DNA of 64,000 nt from Woeseiaceae bacterium (GTDB taxonomy: Bacteria; Pseudomonadota; Gammaproteobacteria; Steroidobacterales; Woeseiaceae). The translations under genes and the position numbers were made by a program. Below the pieces are notes generated by a model, which did no database searches, had not been told where the DNA came from, and worked only from the letters and a program-made list of their open reading frames with translations. Each line of letters starts with the position of its first letter. The first letter of the stretch is position 1. This document shows positions 16,733-24,577 of this stretch, one piece after another. The stretch is from contig JANQGQ010000044.1 in assembly GCA_028277185.1 (NCBI GenBank), positions 62,001 to 126,000 of the forward strand, given 5' to 3'.

Positions 16733-17974
16733 TGCGCCCGATGCCCGGCTGGCTGTCTTCTGATTCCTCGCGCGGCGCGCGAGGACCAGCAATCGCTCCA
16801 GTCGTTTGAGGTCCGCGCCGTTGCCGGCGTCTGCGTAGCACGCCCGGCTGAGACGTTCGACTTGTTCGCGGAGTGCCGTGTCGCCGGAAGCCGCCACGAA
16901 ACTGTCCAGATCCGTACCCGGGCTCAGGCGCTCGAGCCAGGTGAACAGTGCGGCATAGGCGCGCTGCGGATGCCCGGTCCGCAGCGCCTTCCTGAGCTGT
17001 GCGAACGCGTGGGTTTCCGAAGCCAGCTGCCGCTGACGGTGAGCCCGCCAGCGCGGGCGCAGTCGCGCGGCTGCCTGAAAAGCGATTCCCAGAAACACCA
17101 GGAGCAGTAGTGCGCCGCCCGCCGGGCGCAGCCAGCGGCGCCCGGCGGTACGGTCCTGGGCTGAGGAGGGCACGGTCTGCGGTCCCGCGACATGGACATC
17201 CAGCGCCGGTACCTGAGCGGTCTCGACGCTCGATGTCTCCGTGTTCCACCAGTCGAGCGACACCGCCGGGATTTCGAAATCGCCGCCCGCCTCGAAGACG
17301 TAGGTCACCGTCTCGGACCGTCGTGCCGGCCTGCCGTCCTCGATCCGGGCTTCGGCCGCGTACACGGAGAGGCCCGGCGCCTCGGCCGGCGCGACGAGCG
17401 GCGGGAGGAAAATCGCCGGCATACCGTCGAGTTCGGCCGTGTAGCGGGCGACCAGCGCATCGCCGGCGGAGAGCGATTCAGGATCGCCTTCGATCTCGCG
17501 GGTCAGGATCAGCTCGCGTCCGGCGAGATAAGGTTCGACGGATCCGGCGCCAGCCGGCACGACAGCTCGAAACTCTACAGGCGGCACATCGATGTCGACG
17601 GTGACGGCGCGCCGGTCGGCCGGGTCGGCGTAGGTCACGCGCATCCCGAGTCCGTCGATCCGGTAGCTTGCGCTGCTCAGCGGATGAATCTCGTAGTCGC
17701 GAACGATGCCGGTCCAGGTTTGCCGGCCGACGCGTTCGCTGGTCGGTCGCGAGCGGTTGGGTGGCAACCGCACTACGGCGTTGGCAATTTCGAACGACGG
17801 GAACTGCGGCGGCTCCGGGAACCACGTCGGTCCCAACACGGTCACCCGCAGGCGCGCGGATTCGCCGACCGACACCTCGGCGGGCGTGAGTTCGACGCGG
17901 ACGAACGGCAGCTCGTCTGCTGCCGCTACGGCCGAGCAGACCAACAATACGCTGGCGAGTCCCGCTCGCTTCAT
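16712..17974 (-). CDS. BatD-like (DUF/oxygen-tolerance) membrane protein
   Basis: The 420-residue protein has a signal peptide (MKRAGLASVLLVCSAVAAAD), then immunoglobulin-like beta domains (FVRVELTPAEVSVGESARLRV; PAIFLPPLVAPAEAPGLSVY). One membrane segment lies near residue 290 (GGALLLLVFLGIAFQ), and a helical C-terminal tail follows. This matches BatD, the envelope partner of von Willebrand A and MoxR proteins in Bat aerotolerance clusters. The ATG at 17974 overlaps the stop of the TPR gene in an ATGA, so translation is probably coupled. A longer upstream open frame is out-of-frame noise through the TPR gene. It is the last gene of the ten-gene minus-strand run. Confidence 0.84.
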   Translation of the reverse strand: MKRAGLASVLLVCSAVAAADELPFVRVELTPAEVSVGESARLRVTVLGPTWFPEPPQFPSFEIANAVVRLPPNRSRPTSERVGRQTWTGIVRDYEIHPLSSASYRIDGLGMRVTYADPADRRAVTVDIDVPPVEFRAVVPAGAGSVEPYLAGRELILTREIEGDPESLSAGDALVARYTAELDGMPAIFLPPLVAPAEAPGLSVYAAEARIEDGRPARRSETVTYVFEAGGDFEIPAVSLDWWNTETSSVETAQVPALDVHVAGPQTVPSSAQDRTAGRRWLRPAGGALLLLVFLGIAFQAAARLRPRWRAHRQRQLASETHAFAQLRKALRTGHPQRAYAALFTWLERLSPGTDLDSFVAASGDTALREQVERLSRACYADAGNGADLKRLERLLVLARRARNQKTASRASGALPSLNP

Positions 17975-18588
17975 GGCGTCGGCTCCTGCCGGGCTTCGAG
18001 CTCGAACCGGATCCGCAGGAACTCCCGGGTTTCGGTATCGACCGAGCGCATCCACTTTTCGGCCGACTGCATTTCGATCGCGCTTTCCCGGGTGATCGTC
18101 GTCTCGCGGCCCCGGTCTTCGCTGTTGTCGAAGCGGTAGTCGTCGGCGCCGAGTTCGGCCGTGCCGCCCTGTTCGCGGGCATCCCGGACGTAGTCGAGGA
18201 CGTAGCGCGCAAGCTCCAGATTCTCTTTCGCCTCCGGCCAGTCCGGCGCCAGTTCGACAGCCGCCTCGTAGGCGACGATTGCCTTGCCGTAGTCGAAGGA
18301 CTTCATGAAGGCGTTGCCTCGATTGTAGTGACCTTCGGCGGCGCCGATCCGGCCGAAGGCCTGGGCGGCGTCCGCGTAGCGGCCCGCGGCATAGGCTGCC
18401 GTGCCGCGCCACGCAGGGTCCTCGAAGCGGTCGGCTGCCGCGCTGAAGTCGAGTCTCTCGTAGGCGAGTCGGCCTTGCTGGTCCGGCGTCAGCCATAGGG
18501 AAAGCGGATCGTCGGACCTGAAGCTCAGCACGGCGATGACGACGCCGGCCGCAAGCGTTGCCGCGCCGATGGACAGGCTGGTTTTCAT
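17971..18588 (-). CDS. TPR protein of the Bat cluster (BatC-like)
   Basis: The 205-residue protein has one N-terminal membrane segment (SIGAATLAAGVVIAVLSF). A tetratricopeptide region follows at about residues 40-140: RLAYERLDFSAAADRFED, AAYAAGRYADAAQAFGRI, then YNRGNAFMKSFDYGKAIVAYEAA. The charged tail ends in EARQEPTP. In Bat clusters, a TPR protein accompanies the von Willebrand A proteins and probably assembles them on the periplasmic side. The ATG at 18588 sits 8 bp after the second VWA gene, and the stop overlaps the BatD start. Confidence 0.82.
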   Translation of the reverse strand: MKTSLSIGAATLAAGVVIAVLSFRSDDPLSLWLTPDQQGRLAYERLDFSAAADRFEDPAWRGTAAYAAGRYADAAQAFGRIGAAEGHYNRGNAFMKSFDYGKAIVAYEAAVELAPDWPEAKENLELARYVLDYVRDAREQGGTAELGADDYRFDNSEDRGRETTITRESAIEMQSAEKWMRSVDTETREFLRIRFELEARQEPTP

Positions 18589-18595
18589 GCGCCGG

Positions 18596-19588
18596 TCACC
18601 ATCGCATCGTCCATCCGCGGCGGAACCAGAACAATGCCAGCAGCGCGCCCGGCCAGACGAACCACCACGCCTCGTCGCGCCACTCCGCGTTGGGATCGTC
18701 GGCTTGCCGCAGGCTGGATTCGATGTGCCGCAACAGGCGGCGTAAGTCGGCATCGCCCGCCCCGGCACGAACCACCGGTACGCCGGCTTCGCTCTCGATG
18801 CGCCGAAGGACGGCGGCATCAACCGCCGTATCGAGTTGGCCGCCGCGATTGCCCGTTGCCACGGAGCCGTCCGGCAGCAGCGCAACACCGCCTTCCTCGG
18901 TACCGAGCACGAGCGCAATCATCGACGGTGCGTCGGCGCGATCCGCGTGCCCGGCGAGAGCCGGTACGTCCGTTGGCTCGAAGCCGTCGTTGACGAAGAG
19001 CAGCGTGCCGGCGCCCGCATTGTCCGCCAACATGGCCTCGGCCAGCGGCAGCACCCGCGACACGTCGGCGCCCGGTTCGGGCATGATCGCCGGGTCCAGG
19101 CTTTCGAGGAACGGCTTCACGACCTCGAGGTCCGAGCTGGGCGGCATCACGATGTGGGCGCTACCGGCGTAAGCGATCAGAGCAGTGCGTGAACCCGTCC
19201 GCCGTTCGATCAGGTCGAGTACCTTGAAGCGAGCACGGTCGAGACGCGAAGGCAGCACGTCGTTGCTGCGCATCGAGTCGGAGACCTCGATTGCGACGAC
19301 GAGCGCTGCGGTCTCGACGAGCCACGGACTTTGCTGCCTGCTCCAGGTGGGACCGGCGGCGGCAAGCGCGCTGGCGATCAGCCCGAGCGCGACGCCGTCC
19401 ACGGCTCGGAAACGCCTGCTCCGGCTGCGGTTGACGGTCAGGGCGTCGCGAAGGTGCGGGGCGACGAGATCGGCCATGCGCGTGCGCCGTGCGCCGCGTC
19501 GCCTGACGGTCCACCACGTGAGCGCCACGAGCGGCAGCGCGAACAGCCACAGCGGCCGCAGAAAATGAAACAGCTCGACCGCGTTCAC
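18596..19588 (-). CDS. Von Willebrand factor A membrane protein with altered MIDAS motif
   Basis: The 330-residue protein has N-terminal membrane segments (FLRPLWLFALPLVALTWW; GVALGLIASALAAAG), a VWA domain (about residues 93-290) and a C-terminal membrane helix (FVWPGALLALFWF). The metal-ion-dependent adhesion site reads Glu101-x-Ser103-x-Ser105 (IEVSDSM) instead of Asp-x-Ser-x-Ser, while its neighbour keeps Asp. Glu can still bind metal, so loss of function is not certain. It overlaps the first VWA gene by 4 bp. The domain order, TM-TM-VWA-TM, is that of BatA/BatB. Confidence 0.84.
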   Translation of the reverse strand: MNAVELFHFLRPLWLFALPLVALTWWTVRRRGARRTRMADLVAPHLRDALTVNRSRSRRFRAVDGVALGLIASALAAAGPTWSRQQSPWLVETAALVVAIEVSDSMRSNDVLPSRLDRARFKVLDLIERRTGSRTALIAYAGSAHIVMPPSSDLEVVKPFLESLDPAIMPEPGADVSRVLPLAEAMLADNAGAGTLLFVNDGFEPTDVPALAGHADRADAPSMIALVLGTEEGGVALLPDGSVATGNRGGQLDTAVDAAVLRRIESEAGVPVVRAGAGDADLRRLLRHIESSLRQADDPNAEWRDEAWWFVWPGALLALFWFRRGWTMRW

Positions 19589-20571
19589 GCCGTCGCCTCC
19601 TGCCGCGCGCTACCCCACAGCAGCAGGCCATAGGTCAGCAGCGCGACGATCAGCGCAGCGCCCGCGGGCCAGTGCACCATTGACTGCCGCGGATGCCAGG
19701 ACGTCGTCCTCACGTCGACGGCGGTGAGCTCGTCGATACGGCGGTAGACCGCTTCGAGCGCTGCCTCGTCGGCGGCGTCGTGGAAGCGGCCGCCCGTGCG
19801 TTCGGCAATCGCCTCGAGCGCCGCGAAATCCACCCGGTCCTCGCCGCTTGCCTCCGGGTCGCCGACGCCGATCGTATGGACTTCGATGCCGTTGAGCGCC
19901 GCAATCCCCGCGGCGTTGAGCGGCGTCATTTTGCTGGCCGTGTCGTTGCCGTCGGTCAGGAGGATCAATAGCCGCTGATCCACGTCGCTGGTCTCGAAGG
20001 ACCTGATCGAAAGACCGATGGCATCGCCGATGGCCGTTCGCGGTCCGGCCATGCCCACGTCCATGAGCGCGACGAGGTCGCGGGCCGTGGCGAGATCGCG
20101 CGTGAACGGCAGCTGCAGGTAGGCGCGGTCGCCGAACACGATCAGCCCGACGCGGTCGGATTCGCGCGCGGCCACGAAGCGATCGACGACGCGCTGCACG
20201 GCATCGAAGCGGCGGAGCGGCGATCCGTCGTCGCCCGGAAAGTCCCGGTAGTCCATCGATCCGGAGAGATCGATGGCCAGCATTACGTCGCGGGCGGCTT
20301 CGTTCTGCACGATCGGCTCGCCGACCCACTCCGGCCTGGCGAGGGCGACGACCAGGAGCGTCCAGACCAGGGTCGCGCCCAGGATCTGGATCCGCCGCCG
20401 CCGCATCACGACGGCGCCGCTTTGCGCGTGAGCGCCGGCGGCGGTCACGATCTCGTCGAAGAACGGGACGCGCAGCGCGCTGACGCGTTCGCGGTGCGGC
20501 GGCAGGAGCCACCAGACGAGACCGGGCAGGGGCAATGCGAGGAGGGCCAGGGGATGAGCAAGCTCAAGCAC
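19585..20571 (-). CDS. Von Willebrand factor A membrane protein (BatA/BatB-like)
   Basis: The 328-residue protein has two N-terminal hydrophobic helices (PLALLALPLPGLVWWLL; LGATLVWTLLVVALA). Its VWA domain has an intact MIDAS (AIDLSGSMDYRDF, near residue 92) plus LLILLTDGND near 195, and a C-terminal helix (AALIVALLTYGLLLWG) follows. I chose GTG 20571 because the chain then begins VLELAHPLALLALP; upstream codons overlap DUF4381 and look non-coding. It overlaps the DUF4381 stop by 8 bp. In Bat systems such proteins bind metal through MIDAS and are thought to work with MoxR on client proteins. Confidence 0.85.
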   Translation of the reverse strand: MLELAHPLALLALPLPGLVWWLLPPHRERVSALRVPFFDEIVTAAGAHAQSGAVVMRRRRIQILGATLVWTLLVVALARPEWVGEPIVQNEAARDVMLAIDLSGSMDYRDFPGDDGSPLRRFDAVQRVVDRFVAARESDRVGLIVFGDRAYLQLPFTRDLATARDLVALMDVGMAGPRTAIGDAIGLSIRSFETSDVDQRLLILLTDGNDTASKMTPLNAAGIAALNGIEVHTIGVGDPEASGEDRVDFAALEAIAERTGGRFHDAADEAALEAVYRRIDELTAVDVRTTSWHPRQSMVHWPAGAALIVALLTYGLLLWGSARQEATA

Positions 20572-21046
20572 GGTGCACCTCGATCCAGCGGCGCGCGGAT
20601 TCGAGCAGGCGCCGGCCGTCGGCATCCGGTGCGTATGCCGCGGCGGCCAGATCGGGGGCGGCCTCTTCGACGACGGGATCGTTGTCGGCCGAGCGGCAGA
20701 GGAACGCTATCCACTCGTCGCCATGGAGCGCGGCAACCTCGCTACGAGAGTACGCGGCCAGCGCCGTGCGTTTCAGCACGGCGGCGACCTGCTGCGCCGC
20801 GACGGCCGGGTCCTGATCGCCACGGGCGGCGATCCTGTCCAGAATCGCAAGTGCCTCGCGGCGGTAGCGACGGCGGCGCCAGGTCTGCAGGCTATTCCAC
20901 GCGATGAGGACAACTACGACGAGAAGCCATGCAACCGCGACGAACCAGCCGGCGGTCTGGGGGATCCACGGCACGGGCTCGGCCCGTTCGATGTCGTGCA
21001 TGAGCGCAAGCAGCTCGGGGAGGTTGAGTCTCTCGTAGCGGCTCAC
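20564..21046 (-). CDS. DUF4381 membrane protein of the MoxR/Bat cluster
   Basis: The 160-residue protein has a short cytoplasm- or periplasm-facing N-terminus (LPELLALMHDIERAEPVPWIPQTAG). One strong membrane segment follows (WFVAVAWLLVVVVLIAW, about residues 33-49), then an Arg-rich stretch and a helical domain containing ALHGDEWIAFL. This is the layout of DUF4381, which in many proteobacteria sits between DUF58 and the VWA genes. It overlaps both neighbours by a few bases, so it is translationally coupled. Its molecular role is unknown. Confidence 0.82.
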   Translation of the reverse strand: MSRYERLNLPELLALMHDIERAEPVPWIPQTAGWFVAVAWLLVVVVLIAWNSLQTWRRRRYRREALAILDRIAARGDQDPAVAAQQVAAVLKRTALAAYSRSEVAALHGDEWIAFLCRSADNDPVVEEAAPDLAAAAYAPDADGRRLLESARRWIEVHRA

Positions 21047-21984
21047 CGTGTTCTCCGGCGCCGATGCATCCCACCCAGCAGGCGGCGAATCTGCGGCAGC
21101 GTTTCCTCGCCGGCATTCAGCGGCAGCACGGACAGGTTGATCTCCCGCTGCCAGTCGACGATCTGCTGCAGGCGACGATTGCCGAACGCCGCCACCGCGT
21201 CACGCGTCTCCGTCGAGTCGAGGTCCAGTTCGGCCTGCAGCGCGCGATTGCCGACGGCGACGCGCCCGTTCGCCTGCAAACCTGCGGCAAGCGGATCGTG
21301 AACCAGAACCAGGACCAGATCGTTGTGCGCGGCAATGCCGCTCAGACGTCGGTGCGTCGTGTCGTCGATGCCGTCGAAGTCGCTGAATACGATGACCAGA
21401 TGGTCGTGATGCGCGAGCCGCGCGATGCCGGCGAGCACCTCGTTGAGTCCGCCGGGTTTCCGCGGCACTTCGCGATCGGCGTTCAGTCGGCCGTTCAAGC
21501 CTGCGACCGTCTCGAGGAGCCGGTACACGGCCCGGCGGCTTCGCGCCGGTTTGATCTCGATCTGTGCGTCGTCGTCGAAAGCGATGCCGCCCACCCGGTC
21601 GCCGGCGTTCAGGACGAGAAACGCCGCAATCGCCGCTGCCTCCGCCGCGGTGACCGACTTCATGTTGAGTCTGGAACCGAAGAACATCGACATGCGCTGA
21701 TCCACCACGAGCAGTGCCGGACGATCCCGCTCCTCGGTGAAAACGCGCACGTGCGGCACGCCCGTGCGCGCCGTCGCCTTCCAGTCGATCGAGCGAACGT
21801 CGTCGCCCGGCAGATAGTCGCGCATCTCCTCGAAGTTGAGCCCGCGGCCGCGCAGGCGCGATGCGTGCCGCCCGTTCAGCGCACTCGCCGACGGTTGCTG
21901 CGGCAGGAAGCTCAAGCCCCGCGCCGCGCCCTCGAGACTCCGCAGATGAGGCAGAGAAACGTAGATGCGGGGGTCGGGCGGCAT
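21043..21984 (-). CDS. DUF58 domain protein
   Basis: The 313-residue protein lacks membrane helices. It carries the DUF58 signature GRGLNFEEMRDYLPGDDVRSIDWKATAR (split here as GLNFEEMRDYLPGDD near residue 50 and VRSIDWKATART near 65). A VWA-like fold follows, with ALLVVDQRMSMFFGS in place of a perfect MIDAS and HLVIVFSDFDGIDD near residue 193. DUF58 proteins nearly always accompany MoxR ATPases and are thought to act with them on the cytoplasmic side. It lies 6 bp after MoxR and overlaps DUF4381. Confidence 0.88.
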   Translation of the reverse strand: MPPDPRIYVSLPHLRSLEGAARGLSFLPQQPSASALNGRHASRLRGRGLNFEEMRDYLPGDDVRSIDWKATARTGVPHVRVFTEERDRPALLVVDQRMSMFFGSRLNMKSVTAAEAAAIAAFLVLNAGDRVGGIAFDDDAQIEIKPARSRRAVYRLLETVAGLNGRLNADREVPRKPGGLNEVLAGIARLAHHDHLVIVFSDFDGIDDTTHRRLSGIAAHNDLVLVLVHDPLAAGLQANGRVAVGNRALQAELDLDSTETRDAVAAFGNRRLQQIVDWQREINLSVLPLNAGEETLPQIRRLLGGMHRRRRTR

Positions 21985-21990
21985 ACGGGC

Positions 21991-22980
21991 CTACGGCAGG
22001 GCAATCTGCCCGACGACGGTGTCGATGACGCGGTCCGCCGAGACGCCTTCGCCCTGCGCCTCGTAGGACAGCATCAGCCGGTGCCTGAGACAGTCGTGGA
22101 CGATGGCGCGCACGTCCCCCGGATCGACGTACTCGCGTCCGTTGAGCCAGGCGTGCGCGCGGCTGCAGCGATCGAGAGCCAGCGAGCCGCGCGGGCTTGC
22201 GCCGACGTCGATCCAGCGAGCGAGGTCCTCCGAATACCGGTCCGGCGTGCGCGTGGCGTACACGACATCCGCGATGTACCGGGCGATCGTCCCCGAGACG
22301 TGAACCCGACCGATTTCGGCGCGCGCCGCGAATATCGCGCTCTGCGGAATACGCCCGGTGTCCGTGGGTGCGCTCTCATCGCTGTGCTCCGCCGTCGGTG
22401 CGTTCTCCTCCTCGCGCACGAGCTCGATGATGCGAACCTCGTCTTCGACCGGCGTGTACCCGATCCTGACGTGCATCAGGAAGCGGTCCATCTGCGCTTC
22501 GGGCAGGGGATAGGTGCCTTCCTGCTCGACGGGGTTTTGGGTCGCCATCACCATGAACAGCGGGGGCATCTCATGAGTCGTGCCGGCGACCGTCACCTGG
22601 CGTTCCTCCATCGCTTCGAGCATCGCGGCCTGCACCTTGGCGGGCGCCCGGTTGATCTCGTCGCCGAGTACGATGTTGGCGAAGATCGGACCCGGCTCGA
22701 AGCGGAACTCGCCCCGGCCGTCTTTCTGGTAGTAGACCTCGGTGCCGGTCACGTCGGACGGCAGCAGGTCGGGCGTGAACTGAATTCGGCTGAAGTCGGC
22801 TTCGACGTTCCTTGCAAGCGCCTTGATCGCGCGGGTCTTTGCCAGCCCGGGCAGACCCTCGACCAGCAGATTGCCGTTCGTCAGCAGCCCGATGACGATG
22901 CGCTCGATGACGGCGTCCTGGCCGATGATCGACTCGCCCATCCGGCGTTTCAGCTCGACGATCCGTTCGCGCGCGCTCAT
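21991..22980 (-). CDS. MoxR-family AAA+ ATPase
   Basis: The 329-residue protein has Walker A (VEGLPGLAKTRAIKAL, near residue 43), the MoxR-typical Walker B region (NIVLGDEINRAPAKVQAAMLEAMEE, residues about 107-131), sensor 1 (MATQNPVEQEGTYPLPEAQ) and a C-terminal lid. MoxR ATPases act as chaperones that insert metals or mature client complexes, usually with VWA proteins. The ATG at 22980 overlaps the HAD stop as ATGA. A longer upstream frame runs antisense-like through the HAD gene and is rejected. The clients here could include the co-encoded sulfatase, by inference. Confidence 0.9.
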   Translation of the reverse strand: MSARERIVELKRRMGESIIGQDAVIERIVIGLLTNGNLLVEGLPGLAKTRAIKALARNVEADFSRIQFTPDLLPSDVTGTEVYYQKDGRGEFRFEPGPIFANIVLGDEINRAPAKVQAAMLEAMEERQVTVAGTTHEMPPLFMVMATQNPVEQEGTYPLPEAQMDRFLMHVRIGYTPVEDEVRIIELVREEENAPTAEHSDESAPTDTGRIPQSAIFAARAEIGRVHVSGTIARYIADVVYATRTPDRYSEDLARWIDVGASPRGSLALDRCSRAHAWLNGREYVDPGDVRAIVHDCLRHRLMLSYEAQGEGVSADRVIDTVVGQIALP

Positions 22981-23972
22981 GGGTCGTACGGGTAGATGCG
23001 TGCCCAGTCCCGCTTCATGTCTACGATCAGCCAGCCCCGTCCGGGTCCTTCGTCGAGTCCGCGTTCGAGGCGGCCGACTTCGCTGCCGCGGTCGTATGCC
23101 CACTCCCGGTCGGCGTCCGTGTGGTGCACGAGCAAACCGAAGCGTGCGCCTTCGCCGGCCGTCGTCCATTCCAGCATCTCGAAGTCGCCGTCCGAGTTAC
23201 CGGCCGCGAAGATGGGGCGCAGGCCGACATGACCCAAGATCGCCAAGGGTTTGCCGGCCTTGTCGTCGACGAAGAAGATGCCCGGGTCCTTCATGATCGC
23301 CGGTTCTCCGTCGACCAGCTCGTAGCTTGCGCGGCCGATGCTGCCGATGACCTGATAGGGGGGAATGCCGTAGACGTCTTCCGCGAACGCTCTGATGAAG
23401 TCGACGCCGCCGCCGGACACGATGTAGGTCCTGAAGCCTTCGTCGCGGAGGTAGCGCAGCAGCTCGAGCATGGGCTGATACACCATCTCCGGATAGCGTC
23501 GTCCGGTGGACGGGTGCTCCGCGGTATCGAGCCAGGCCCGCGCACGCGTCTGGAACGTGTCGACGTCCATGCCGGAATGCGAAGCGGCGACGATTTCCAG
23601 CAGACCGTGTTCGCCGTCGGCAAGCGCGCCTTCGAGATCGCCGCGCGCCGCCGCCCGCAACACGTCGCTGTCGAGGATCGAGGGGTCTCGGGCGGCACGT
23701 TCCGCCAGGCGATCCATGGCAAACCGAAACTGAAAGTAATACGGCTGCTCCGACCACAGCGTGCCGTCGTTGTCGAAAACGGCGATGCGCCGTTTCGCTG
23801 GCACGAAACGCTCGTTGCGCGGATCGGTGACGGCGTCGACAAATTCGACGATGCGCGATTTGGCCTCGCCGTCGTTCCACGACGGCAATGCATCGCCGAA
23901 GGCGGGCAGCGCCGCTGCGCACAGCGCTGCAACGGCGATGTACCGTAGCCGATCCAGAGCAGTCATCGTCAT
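22977..23972 (-). CDS. Exported HAD-superfamily phosphatase
   Basis: The 331-residue protein has a signal peptide (RLRYIAVAALCAAALPAFGDA) and HAD motifs. Motif I is AVFDNDGTLWSEQPYY near residue 65, with Asp-x-Asp-Gly-Thr. Motif II is TYIVSGGGVDFIRAF near 182, and motif IV is FAAGNSDGDFEML near 255. The cap between motifs I and II is large and helical. Proteins of this type are usually annotated as phosphoserine-phosphatase-like; the substrate is not known. It sits between the lipoprotein and MoxR genes of the Bat run and overlaps MoxR. An ATG six bases downstream, 23966, is an alternative start. Confidence 0.83.
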   Translation of the reverse strand: MTMTALDRLRYIAVAALCAAALPAFGDALPSWNDGEAKSRIVEFVDAVTDPRNERFVPAKRRIAVFDNDGTLWSEQPYYFQFRFAMDRLAERAARDPSILDSDVLRAAARGDLEGALADGEHGLLEIVAASHSGMDVDTFQTRARAWLDTAEHPSTGRRYPEMVYQPMLELLRYLRDEGFRTYIVSGGGVDFIRAFAEDVYGIPPYQVIGSIGRASYELVDGEPAIMKDPGIFFVDDKAGKPLAILGHVGLRPIFAAGNSDGDFEMLEWTTAGEGARFGLLVHHTDADREWAYDRGSEVGRLERGLDEGPGRGWLIVDMKRDWARIYPYDP

Positions 23973-23995
23973 TGCCGGGCGTTCGCTGCCGCCGG

Positions 23996-24568
23996 TTAGC
24001 GGTCCGGATCGACCGTGTCCACGCCGATCGCAACACCTCGCGTGTAGCGAACGTCGACGAGATCGCCGCGACGCAGCTTGCGCGCGAAAGCCCGCCCTTC
24101 GCTGCGCCCGACGTCGACCGATTGCAATCGTCCGCTGGCGTCGCGGAAACTGACGGCACTGCCGTCTTCGGCAACGGAGAGGACTTCGACCGTTTCGCGG
24201 ACCGTCGTCCCGATGGTCGCGGCTGGGCGCTCACCTTCCCCGGCGCGCTCTGCCGATACTTCGACATTCGCGCCCGCGCTGCCGGGTTCGGCCATCGAGA
24301 CGAGCAGGGCGGTGTAGTAGCTCACGCTCAGGACGTCACCGACCGCCACGCGGGAAAGCCCTTTCACTTCCCGATCGACCAGCAGACCCAGTTCCTCGCC
24401 CGTCGGTCCGCGGAGCACCAGAACCCTATTCGGCGCGTCGACTTCGACGACAGTGGCGCGTGCCAGCTCCACGACGTCGCGCTGTTCGTAAGGCTCCGGC
24501 GTGGATTGGCACGCCGCCAGCAGCAAGGCGGCGGTCACGACTGCGGCAGACCTGCGCATGCGAAACAC
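23996..24568 (-). CDS. Lipoprotein of unknown function in the sulfatase-Bat run
   Basis: The 190-residue protein has a clear lipoprotein signal (AAVVTAALLLAACQS), with lipidated Cys at about residue 20. The mature part is made of short beta-strand-rich repeats. Two similar halves are visible: ATVVEVDAPNRVLVLRGPTGEELGLLV and VEVLSVAEDGSAVSFRDASGRLQSV, each followed by a GD-(V/L)-(L/V)-x-V stretch. That suggests a duplicated small beta-barrel. It lies 9 bp after the sulfatase stop. I do not recognise a function. Confidence 0.75.
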   Translation of the reverse strand: MFRMRRSAAVVTAALLLAACQSTPEPYEQRDVVELARATVVEVDAPNRVLVLRGPTGEELGLLVDREVKGLSRVAVGDVLSVSYYTALLVSMAEPGSAGANVEVSAERAGEGERPAATIGTTVRETVEVLSVAEDGSAVSFRDASGRLQSVDVGRSEGRAFARKLRRGDLVDVRYTRGVAIGVDTVDPDR

Positions 24569-24577
24569 CCCCGGAGC

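Noticed and set aside
21064..22995. A 643-codon open frame on the plus strand opposite DUF58 and MoxR
   Set aside because: It spans two well-supported minus-strand genes, including the Walker motifs of MoxR, and shows no domain of its own.
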